From the NCBI GenBank assembly GCA_002007465.1, contig LNAC01000137.1, positions 1,461-65,460 of the forward strand: 64,000 nucleotides of DNA, written 5' to 3'. Shown piece by piece: positions 1 through 9,845 of this stretch; the stretch's first letter is position 1, and each line of letters begins with the position of its first letter. The translations under genes and the position numbers were made by a program. The notes below the pieces were generated by a model. It searched no databases. It was given only the letters and a program-made list of their open reading frames with translations, and was not told where the DNA came from. The stretch is from Ailurus styani (lineage: Eukaryota; Chordata; Mammalia; Carnivora; Ailuridae).

Positions 1-710
1 TCAGAGAAAAGCAGTCCCTCCCGTCTCCTGGTCTCCGGCCGCTCTCCGAGCTCACCCGGCCTGTGACTGAGCGTCTCTGTCTCTGGCGCGGCCCCGTTTA
101 GAATCTCCGAACCCGGCAGATTCCTGCAGCCGCTCCCGCACCGCTGCTCCCGGAGGAGGAAGGTGAGTCTCTCCGGGTCTGCCGCCCGTGGGGTCCCCGC
201 TCACAGAGCCGCGGCCCGGCTGCGCTTCAGATCACAGCCCAAGGTAACCCCGAGCTGAGAGACACCTCAGCTCAGCTCCGTCTCTCCTGCCGGCTTCTCT
301 CTGAGACCTGGGAGCTCGGTCGCGCTCAGACACCCCTGGTCTTTTTGTGTCCCCGTGGGTCCTGAGACCACACTGTCCCTGCAGGGGCTTCACCCCCCGC
401 TTGGCCTCTGGGGCGACGTCCCTCAGTGGAGCCGACTTCTCACAGTTCCGAGTCTGTGCTCCGCTGCTCACTCCCTTGCCGGCAGCCGGCCCCTCCCCCG
501 GGGTCTATCTTCCCGGCGCCTCAGATTCACTTCTCCGCACGTCCTACCTTCCAGAAGGCGGTCTATTTTCTGTTCCTAGAATTGCTGCTCCTCTTCTCTT
601 CAATCTCTGGTGGAATTTGTAGGTGTTCAGAATAGTTTGATAGCTCTCTGGGTGAATTCCCGGGACCTGATGATAATCGGTCTCCTACTCCTCCGCCATC
701 TTGCCGCTCC
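1..710 (-). mobile_element. LINE-1 5' UTR/promoter, carnivore type, truncated by window edge
   Basis: On the minus strand this starts at 710 with GGAGCGGCAAGATGGCGGAG, which matches the 5' end of carnivore L1 elements as I recall them, and runs through a CpG-rich leader to position 1. Diagnostic blocks follow in order: AGAGCTATCAAACTATTCTG, GGAAGGTAGGACGTGCGGAG, GGACGTCGCCCCAGAGGC and GTCACAGGCCGGGTGAGC. The 5' end is complete, so the element may be full length, with ORF1 and ORF2 to the left of the window. High CpG content suggests a fairly recent insertion. The abrupt change to AT-rich unique DNA at 711 marks the insertion junction. Short open frames within it are leader sequence, not genes. 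Confidence 0.85.
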
Positions 711-2743
711 ACTACTTTATACTTTAAACCCCTTTGTAAAACTGAAATTGTTAGCATGTGTGAATATGACTTTTTTGAAAGGGAAGAAACAAATCCACTC
801 ACCCCTGTTAGAAAGACAGTTGTCGAATGCACAAATAAACAACCAGTTTGTGCTCAGGTCTGTCTTACTCCTCTTATTCATTGTCCAAACATAATCTAGA
901 ACGGTGGGATGTGTATGCCCGTCCCCCCCCCCCAGGTATTTGCAGCAGATACAGTTCCCTGAATGCAGACAAACATTTTGGGCTGGAACAGCAATGGGTC
1001 AGTTGTCATCCAGGAGCTAGGAAGCTGTGGATGAGAAGCTTGGAAGTTATAATGCAGGAACTCAATGCCTGCTCCAGAAGGTACAACTATGGATGCGGAA
1101 AAACAAAACTGGCATTTAAGGAACCTCTGGCCGGAAACACCTTCAAAGAAACCTGTCAACTTTTCCTTATTGCTCTGATGAGGACAAAATGTTCAAATTC
1201 CCCTTATTATAAACATATTCTTTCTTGATTCTTCTTTTCACCCTCCTGCCCCCTCCCTCCACTCTCCCTTAACTATGGTTATAGATGCAGAGAGAGATGC
1301 CCTTTCTGGAAGGTCTGCCCTCGCTCAGATGAACATGACCTAAATTATTTGGCTCCCACTCTGATTGTGTATTGATTACTTCCCATCCCCATAAACAACC
1401 TCTTGGCATCTCTTCAGGGGACTGCCTGCACTAGATTAAATTAAGAGCAATCCTGGCTTTTAACGGGGTCTCTCCACCAAGCAGTTGCTTTGTAGGAGTG
1501 ATTCATGAGTTTGGTTAATAATCCTAATGGCCTCTAATCAGACTGACCCCTTCTATGTAGTCTTTGGGCTACATAGAACTGGATTTAGGGAACCTTCATT
1601 AAGGTTGGATATCCCCAAATACTAGAAACAGAATATGAGAACAAAAATAGTGTGTGTGGTCACCTGGCGAACCAAACCGAGAGCTCTGCTCGGGCGGAAA
1701 TGGCTAATTCTCTTCTTTGAAGATGGCATCCTGGGGACTTCACATCTTCTCTGTGGGTTAATCTGGCGTAAGAGTTCTTTTGGTCTCCCTGTGAAGCTGC
1801 TCTGCCAGCTTTTGCTTCTATGTTTCTTTAAAATGTGTGGCTGTTGTTATGATTCTGATGCACAGAAATTCAGGAAATCCCTGCTTCCTGTCCTCGGGTG
1901 GGATTTAGATGTTAAATAATTCCCAATTCGCTAATGAACAATTCAGGAATCCTTCATGGCTTCCCTGAAGTATCCCATGGTAAAATTTGCCCCACAATGC
2001 TCCGTTTCTCTAGAAAACACCATATTGCTTTTCAGTGACTTTCTGCTGACTCTGGTCACCTCGATCTGCTTCAAGGAACCTCTGGGAGGCCAAGGCAGGT
2101 GATGTTGACTTTTTTGGTAACTGACTTGGGTAGACAGGGTGCTCTGAGTTTTAGGAACTCCACAACTAATCTTCTTCCCAAGGATAGGGTAGTGTAACAC
2201 AATGAGAGTTTGGGGCATTAGAGTAAACCTTAGTGGCCAAACGCACAGAGCTCCCAGGTCTATCAGCACACAAAATGCCCAAGCCACTAAAAATCTTCAT
2301 GTGCCCTAGATCATCTACCTTTTAGGTAAATACCCTATATCACTGATGTAAGTACATGGTTCACATTAAATATATTAAGTGTTGAACATATCACAGAAAG
2401 TGTTGAAGTGCAGGTAACTAGCTGGCATGTTATTACATTTGCAGACACTCAAAAATATTTATTAGTTTTGATTTCCTGCTTTTTAAAAAAAATATATCTG
2501 AATAATATATTTTGCAGATCTCAAACACTGTCAGTCTAATCATCTGGGTGCCCTGTCATCCAAAGGATAAACCCCCAAACCCTGAAACCATCCTTTGTTC
2601 CCTGGAGGAGTTTATGATAATGAAGGCAAGATTCTGGAGGGCATCATATTCATTGACTGAACAGTGGCACCCTTTGGAGTGTTCCAGAGAAGTGCGTTGA
2701 CCAAAGACCCCTCCATTGCTCTGAACTTCCAAGGAACTCTGCT
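711..2743. other. Intergenic, no gene or clear repeat recognised
   Basis: Unique-looking AT-rich DNA. The stretch 1370-1560 is rich in homeodomain-like words (TTAATAATCCTAATGG, CTAATCAG) and repeat-free. Nothing here supports a gene. Confidence 0.5.
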
Positions 2744-3222
2744 TCAGTTAGCCTTTGCTATGTGACACACCACCCCAAAATGTGGCTTAAAACAATAATT
2801 TATTATTTTTCACGATTCCGTGAATTAGCTCCAAGGTTTTTGCTTGGGTTCACTCAAGCAGCTGCATATGGCTGAAGGGTCAGCTGGGCTCAAAGATAGA
2901 GACGGTAGGGCTTCTGGCAGGTGTGGCAGTGGGTGCTGGTGGCAGTGGGTGCTAGCTGTTGGCTGGGACGCCTCACTTCTCTCCCATTCGGCCTCTCTTC
3001 TTCCAATAGGCTAGATCATCTTCTTTGTATGGTGGCCTCTGGGCAGCAGTCAAAGATGGTGGAAGTGGACTGGTCATAGTAAGTCACAGCCCTGGTCCAG
3101 ATTCAAGGGGTGGAGGAATAGACTCTCCTCCTGGACAGCGAGGGGTGCAAAATTATAAGGCAAAGGGGCCTGGACACTGTAAGGGAAGGAATTCACAGCC
3201 ATTAAACAACATACCACAGGCA
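2744..3222 (-). mobile_element. MaLR (MLT1-like) LTR
   Basis: Minus-strand ERVL-MaLR solo LTR. The plus strand shows the inverted LTR 3' end (GCTATGTGACACACCACCCC, then GTGGCTTAAAACAATAATTT), followed by the typical interior and an inverted 5' part around AGATTCAAGGGGTGGAGGAA. It is strongly diverged and non-coding. Confidence 0.65.
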
Positions 3223-3379
3223 TGGCACAGAAGGATTGCAGGTCCCAGAAGCTAGGGAGAGGAGAATGTCTAGAGCCTTCTCATATGGTCATTCCATCCT
3301 TTCTCTTGCACTGGTTGTACACCCTGCAGAGGCTACAGATCAGCCCTTAGATTCCTCATCAAGGAAATGTGGGATAGGT

Positions 3380-3565
3380 GCTTAGCTCTATCAGTCAGAG
3401 GAGGAAGCATGGTACCTGAATGAAACAGCAGAGAAGACTAGGCTCTCAAATCAAAACGCTTGGTTTGAATTCTGGCTCTACCACATACTAGCTGTAACAC
3501 ATAAACAAGAGACATAAACTCTCTAGGCTTCAGCTTCCTCCTCTGTAAAATGGGATGATCACTGA
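3380..3565 (+). mobile_element. MIR SINE
   Basis: Contains TTTGAATTCTGGCTCTACCA and the core end CTTCCTCCTCTGTAAAATGG, the hallmark MIR order, plus strand. Confidence 0.7.
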
Positions 3566-3794
3566 ATCTTTTATTTTTAATTATGTATATATGTCTGTTA
3601 TATGTGGATTCAAGGAAGAACGTCATTTTGCTTCAATATCTGATATTTGTTAAGTCATAAGTATTAGTCATTATTTTCCAAAGAGACAGAATTCTAATTA
3701 AAAAGAGGTGTCTGAGATAAATATCTTCATATATAGTTCTACAATCTGAAAGAACAAAGAGAAATTCAACCTCCCCAGTTACCCCGATATTTAA

Positions 3795-4045
3795 GACCCT
3801 ATTGTGCTTCAGTGTGGGCTAGGGAGTAGCGTGCAAAGGGTCCATGTATTCTAGTCAGACCAACCTGGGTTCTAATCCTGGCTCTTCCAGTTCCTTATTG
3901 TGTAATCTTGGGCAAACTACTCACCTCATGGAGTCTCAGTTTCCTCTCTGGCAAAGGACACTTAATAACAGCATATAGAATTATAGCAGAGGTGAGAATT
4001 CAGGTAACTTAGGGCGAAGCAGCCGTCACATAGTAGGTGTTCAAA
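3795..4045 (+). mobile_element. MIR SINE, nearly full length
   Basis: GGTTCTAATCCTGGCTCTTC, then CTTGGGCAAACTACTCACCT, CTCAGTTTCCTCTCTGGCAA and a tail CATAGTAGGTGTTCAAAATG follow the MIR consensus in order. Confidence 0.8.
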
Positions 4046-4049
4046 ATGT

Positions 4050-5526
4050 ACTTGTTCTCTTCCCTCCACTTTTTGAATTTTTAATTTCCCACTTGAGCCC
4101 AAATAACAAATTCAACAATACCTTTTGAGTGCTGGTGCGTATGGAAGATGGATTTGACTCTAACAGGTTTTGTTGGTTTGATCTGGGGGTCTTTGCCAGA
4201 GGCCCACAAAAAGCAGCAGCCTCCCCTCTCTTCAAATGAGAAATATGTTTTTGTCCTATTGAACGTTCTCTCTGTTCTGTCCCTTTAAGGAAAAGACCCT
4301 GAAGGAGCTGCTCACCCCATTAATGCTAAAGGCTGTGAGTTTTTCAGTTCTACTGAACTCTGCATGACCCTCGCAGACAATAATTGCTTTAACATAGGGT
4401 TAGGCAACAGCAACAAACTTGTCTAAAAATAAGCCAGGGCTTAAAATACAACTTAACCTGGGAGATTTAAGTAGGTAAAGAAGATGGCTTCTCTCTGGAA
4501 TTGCTTCTTGATTAATCACCCCATCTGAAGCTGTTGGAAAAATGACAGTTTTCAAACGGGGCTTTAAATGTCTACCGTTCTACTTTTCCATGCTGGCAGG
4601 AAGCCAGTCCCTGCAAGCCACTGGTTCTTAAAGGGGACGGGTTCCTTTGGATTTTCCTGAGCTGCAGCTCAGGAAGAGAGTGGGATAGTAATGGACAAAA
4701 TGATGGGAGGTTTCATGCTCTTCACTGAAGCTTTGTCCATCTCCAGGACAAACTCAGGGAGCAGCCACGGAGCCTGGAGGTGAGAAGCAGCAGTATCTGG
4801 GGATATTTTCAGTGGTGCTCAAGTCAAATAGGCTTCCGTGTCCACTAATTTCTTTCCAGTCACATTATCCAATATTTTGCATCCTACGACTGCCCTAGTA
4901 TTTTATTGACTTGTCTCTGGTCAGCCCTCTGTCCTTCCTGCTGTTTCTGTCAATCCTAGGGTTTTTCCCAGCCACCCCATCTCTGAACATCCATGTCTTG
5001 AGTTTAGGAACCTTCAATTTGCTGCCAATCTGGGGATCACATCCCGTCCACAGTTGTTCTTCTATTCCAAATGAATTATGAATCATTTGTGTTAGAGTCT
5101 GGCTTCTCCACACCTGCTGGGCACCTATAGCATCACTGGAAGATACCAGTGGCCAGTCTCCTTGTCTCCATGTCCTTGCTGATGATTTCTGGCCTCACCT
5201 CACCCTGGATATAGTCTCTGTGGTCTTCAGGTAACTTAGGCTTTATCACCTAGGCCTAAAGCATGCCTCCAACTGGTGGAATTTTTAGACAAGTGTTTCA
5301 TCTTGGCCTTGGGTAAGAGATTCTTGCCTAGGAGAGATTTCTTCTTGGCTTGAAACCAGATAAGCTCTGTACAGGGATATGTTGGCTTACTGGCTTTCAC
5401 GCTGTATTCTTCATCCTAACCCTAGAGTTCTGCAAAGGATTCTCTACGGACTTCCCACTTGGTTTCACCTGGAGTGGTTCTATTCTGACCAGTCTTGTAT
5501 ACTGTACTGGAGGAGTTCCACCTAAG
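4050..5526. other. Intergenic, nothing recognised
   Basis: Unique sequence with no repeat, RNA gene or convincing coding frame that I can identify. Confidence 0.4.
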
Positions 5527-5539
5527 ATTGCCCCTTTTG

Positions 5540-5741
5540 GGGGCACCTGGGTGGCTCAGACGTTAAACGTCTGCCTTTGGCTTAGGTCATGATCCCAGGG
5601 TCCTGGGATCGAATCCTGCATTGGGCTCCCTGCTTGGCAGGAATTCTGCTTCTCTCTCTCCCACTCCCCCTGCTTGTGTTCCCTCTCTCACTGTATCTCT
5701 CTGTGTCAAATAAATAACTAAAATCTTAAAGAAAAAAAAAT
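5540..5741 (+). mobile_element. Can-SINE with target-site duplication
   Basis: tRNA-derived carnivore SINE. The head GGGCACCTGGGTGGCTCAG, the B-box-like CCTGGGATCGAATCC, a CT-rich body and a TCAAATAAATAA tail with poly(A) are all present. The duplication ATTGCCCCTTTTG occurs at 5527-5539 and 5742-5754 without mismatch. Confidence 0.95.
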
Positions 5742-5924
5742 ATTGCCCCTTTTGCCTACAACATTCACCCAAAGATATTTGCATAACTTGGTCTTTCTCT
5801 TCCTTTGTGTCTATGGTTCAATTGCTCTTCACAACCACCCTAAGTAAAATGGCAACACTACCTTCCCTAATTTCATACTTCCTTCATCACAGTATCTGAC
5901 ATACTATATAGTTAATATTTATGG

Positions 5925-6030
5925 TGATTCATGCTCTCATTCATTTTTGTTATATTTAGGACTTCATCTCCTGTACTTAAAATAACATGGACACATAGAC
6001 AGTGTTCAATGAACATTTGTCCAATAAATG
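5925..6030 (+). mobile_element. L2 3' end fragment (tentative)
   Basis: GTGTTCAATGAACATTTGTC followed by CAATAAATG resembles the L2 3' terminal motif (gtgctcaataaatgtttgttgaatgaatg). It is short and diverged. Confidence 0.35.
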
Positions 6031-6164
6031 AAAAAGTTATACTCACAGGAAGAGTCCCAGAGTATTATGTCTTACTCATCATAAGTCAAAATGACTTCTT
6101 GCTGGAATCATTTTCCTTCTCTCTTTTTATTTTATTCTATTTAAAAACTTTATAGCCAATGTGA

Positions 6165-7790
6165 CTTTTTTGGGGGGTGGTGGAATGTGGTTGTTTGTTT
6201 TAGGACACGTATAGATTTGTGTAATCACCACCATCATGGTCAGGATACAAAATGGTTCCATCGTCTCCTCCCACCCCCAAACTTGCCATGCTGCTCAAGT
6301 GAAGTCACATATTATCCCCCACCCTAACACCTGGCAACCATTGATCACTACAGTTTTGTCTTTTTGAAAATATCATATAAATGGAATCATACAGAATATA
6401 ACATTTTCAAACTATCTTCTTTTAGTCAGCATAATGTCCTTGAGATTCATCCATGTTGTTGTGGGTATTAACAGTTTGTTCTTTTTCGTTGCCAAGTAGT
6501 ATTCCACTGTATGGATGTACCACAGTTTGTTCATGCATTCACCCACCGAAGGACATTCGATTTGTTTCCAGTTTCTGCTGATCATGAAAAGAGATGGTAT
6601 ACAAATTTGTGTACAGGTTAATGTGTAAACCTAAGTTATCAGAGCTCTAGGGTAAATACCCAGGAGTGGGATTGCTGGGCCGTATGATCAATGTACATTT
6701 AGTTTCATAAGAAACAATAAATAATTTTCCAGGTTGCTGTACCATTTTGTATTCCTAGCCTTAATGCATGAGAATTCTAGTTGCTCTGTATTCTCATCAA
6801 CACTTGGAACTGTCAGATTTTCTTTTCTTTCCCCTTCCTTCTTTTCCTGCCTCTCTCCCTTTGCCATTTAACAGGCATGCAGTGGTAATACGTGGTGGTT
6901 TCAATTTGCAAGTAGTCGTATCTCATTTTCCCTAATGGCTAATGAAATTGAACATCTTTTCTTGTGCTTATATGCCATCCATTAGCTCCTCTTTGGTAAA
7001 GTGTCTATTTAAGTCTTTTACCATTTTTAATGTGATTGAATTTTAAAACTTTTAAAAAATATATTCTAGCTTATAAGACATAATGCGATTTGCACACATT
7101 TTCTCCCAACCTGTAACTTGTCTTTTCATTTTCTAAATACTGTCTTTTATAGAGCAAAGTTTTTTATTTTATTTATTTATTTATTTTTATTATTTTTTTT
7201 AAAAGATTTTATTTATTTATTTGACACAGAGAGAGAGATTACAAGTAGGCAGAGAGGCAGGCAGAGAGACAGGGAGAGGAGGAAGCAGGCTCCCTGCTGA
7301 GCAGAGAGCCTGACGTGGGCCTCGATCCCAGGACGCTGAGATCATGACCTGAGCCGAAAGCAGAGGCTTTAACCCACTGAGCCACCCAGGCGCCCAGTTT
7401 TTTATTTTAATAAAGTACAACTTACCTTTTTTCTTTTATAGATTGTGCTTTTGGACTCATATCTAAGAACTCTGCCAAATTCCAGGTTATGAATATTTTC
7501 TCCTATGTTTTCTTCTGAAAGTTTCATAGATTTGGGCTTTACAATTAGATCAATGATTCATTTTGAGTTAATTTTTGTATAAGGTATGAGGTTTAGGTCT
7601 AGGTTCATTTATTTTTGTATTATCACATTTCTTTATTCTGCAAGTCTAGTTGTTCAAACACTATTTGTTGAAAAGACCTACTATCTCTTCATTGGATTGC
7701 CTTTGCACCTTAAAAAAATTGGTCATACTGTATATTCTATTTTGAACTTTCTATTCTATTCCATTGAAGTATATATTTCAGTAAGTCTAT
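6165..7790 (-). mobile_element. Old L1M fragment, 3' UTR and ORF2 end
   Basis: The plus strand reads antisense L1M: TCATATAAATGGAATCATAC, ATGTCCTTGAGATTCATCCA, GTATTCCACTGTATGGATGT, GGGATTGCTGGGCCGTATGA, and later TTTTGAGTTAATTTTTGTAT and TTCTATTCCATTGAAGTATA. The order fits one minus-strand element of about 1.4 kb split by the Can-SINE at 7172-7395. Many stops; dead. Confidence 0.85.
7172..7395 (-). mobile_element. Young mustelid-type Can-SINE inserted in L1M
   Basis: A minus-strand Can-SINE with intact head (inverse of CCACCCAGGCGCC) and the body AAGTAGGCAGAGAGGCAGGC. It has a long T-rich (inverse poly(A)) end. The duplication AGTTTTTTATTTTA is present at 7158-7171 and 7396-7409. It resembles the copy at 14429 closely, so both belong to a young subfamily. 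Confidence 0.95.
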
Positions 7791-7814
7791 TTCAGAAAGT
7801 AAAGAAGAAAAATC

Positions 7815-8045
7815 TTTCATTGAGCACTGTCTATGTGACAGACAGTGGACCATGGAAATTTACTGTGTTTAATTTTTAAAACAATGCATTTCAGGTGGGT
7901 ATTATTTTACCATTTCTGAAGATAAGAGAACTGAGCCTCAGAGAATTTTAATAACATACCCAAGGCTATGTAGTTAATATGAGGCAGAGCCAGGACTTAA
8001 CCCCAGGTCAGGCTGACCCTCAAGCTTGCACCTTTTCTACTACTC
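7815..8045 (-). mobile_element. MIR SINE
   Basis: The plus strand reads inverted MIR: GAGCACTGTCTATGTGACAG, GAACTGAGCCTCAGAGAATT, ACCCAAGGCTATGTAGTTAA, GCAGAGCCAGGACTTAACCC. Confidence 0.75.
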
Positions 8046-9438
8046 AACAGTTCATGTCAACTCTTTTGGATTCTGGAGGTATGGAATATGCCTGAGGATA
8101 CCTTGGATCCTCTGCTGGATTTAATTTCAAAAGAATTTCAAAAGAAATCATTTATGTTAAAAAAAAAAAAAAAAGCAAACCCTCTGTGATTTCCCAAAAG
8201 TTATTTTGTTCCCATGGTTGAGATGCAAACATATTCTTATTTATACAGTCTGAACAGAAGGTTTAGTTTGGCCTCTTGAAAAACAGCGCTGAGTTAATAA
8301 TCTAAGAGAAGATTGTCATACTGGCTACAGGAAGATAAATAATCAAGGATTCTAAGTCTTTAATTTAATATAACTTATTCTCATTAATTAAATGCCAATT
8401 ACCTGCTTGTCTTTCCTGGGAACTGGCCTTTGCAATTAATCTTTTCAGAAACATTGTACACACATGCTCACAGAGGTATTAATATCACTCTCAAGATTTA
8501 CAGGCACTGGACTCTTTGGCTTAAACCATCCTCAAACACTCTACACTGTAACCGCAGATAATCGTCATAAATTTCCTGATCTTTGACCTAACTGGTTCTT
8601 AAATTTCCATTCCCTAACGGGCTTAAGGAGTTCGTATTTATCATACTGAGATGCTTACTTCTAAGGATCAACGCATTCCAGCAAGGCTTGGATTTCAGAT
8701 CTCTGACCCATCTTCCTACTTGGGTTTTTTGCTCGTCACAACAGATCAGACTCCTTGGGGACTAAGAGAGGACTCTGTCCTCTGACTCCCCTGAGCAAAA
8801 TCATTCATTCACAGACAACATAACCTTGCAAAATACCCTGAGCAAGTTGACCCTTGAGAAGCCTTTTGAATGCCCCACCTGTACTGATTTAAGCATTCGA
8901 TGGCGGCACATAGCCCTTGCTGAGAATATTCCCATTCCAGCCTTTAGCAGCTGGCTGTATGTATCTGCACTTATTAAATTTCTTATCCTCTAGACTGCTT
9001 ATTCCTTATGCTTGTACATAACTATACATTTTATGGGTGCTATAAATTTATGTCTTGCCAGTGGCTGGTGGTTTGCTTTGCAGAGCTAGTCTTGAATATG
9101 TGCCTTCCAATTCTGTATTTCAGCTCAACAAAACAAGGAGACAGAGGAGGAAACCAAATTTATTGAAGGAAATCTCAGGTTTACTTGCAAACTCAGAGTC
9201 ACAGCTTCCTACATCTGATCAGCTTCCATTCTTTCTTTGTTAACATTTCAATTTCAGTGCCCAGAATACAATGATCTCCATCTCAATCACTAGTTGAATG
9301 TTGTTTTTTTGTTTATTTTTAATTTAAGGTAGTTACACATGCACATGCAAAGTGAATTTAAAGAGTGTAGAAAAGTACAAGGGATATAAGTCATAAATCA
9401 ACCATTATTTATACTGAATATATAAAAGGTCTAATAAA
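8046..9438. other. Intergenic, nothing recognised
   Basis: AT-rich unique sequence with a 15-A run at 8160-8174. No repeat family or gene recognised. Confidence 0.4.
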
Positions 9439-9439
9439 T

Positions 9440-9845
9440 GTGATAAAGGTAGCACTCATGTGCCAGGCACCATGCTAAGCTCTTTGAATCTGTTTTCTCA
9501 CTGACTTCTCTCAATAATCCTATGAGATCAGTACTGTTATCACTCTCACTTTTATTCTATTTTATTTTTATTTATTTTTTAAAGTAAGCTCCATGCCCAC
9601 CGCAGAGCCCAACACAGGGCCCAAATTCACAACCCTGAGACCAAGACCTGAGCTGAGGTCAAGAGTCAGATGGTTAACCAACTGGGCCACCCAGGTACCC
9701 CATCACTCTCATTTTAATGATGAGGGAACTGAGGTTCAAAGAGATTAAGAGATTTAATCAAAACCTCTCAGCTAGTGAGTGATAGAATCCTGGCCTGAAC
9801 CACATCTGTCTGACCCCAAATCCCATGTTCCAAGCATGATCCTAA
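9440..9845 (-). mobile_element. MIR SINE split by a Can-SINE
   Basis: Inverted MIR parts flank the Can-SINE at 9551-9701. On the left is GTGCCAGGCACCATGCTAAG, then CAATAATCCTATGAGATCAG. On the right is ATGAGGGAACTGAGGTTCAA, then CAGCTAGTGAGTGATAGAAT. Confidence 0.8.
9551..9701 (-). mobile_element. Older Can-SINE nested in MIR
   Basis: Minus-strand, shortened and diverged copy with an inverted head (CTGGGCCACCCAGGTACCCC) and A-rich tail. The duplication ATCACTCTCA is at 9539-9548 and 9702-9711, with further similarity beyond. The CT-rich block is largely missing. Confidence 0.85.

Noticed and set aside
232..471. 79-codon frame on the minus strand in the L1 leader
   Set aside because: Lies in the 5' UTR of L1, upstream of where ORF1 would start; known leader sequence, not a gene.
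1943..2287. 114-codon minus-strand frame in the intergenic region
   Set aside because: No recognisable similarity or gene signals.
5540..5741. tRNA-like A and B box words in this and the other Can-SINEs
   Set aside because: They derive from the tRNA-related SINE head; no intact cloverleaf, so not tRNA genes.
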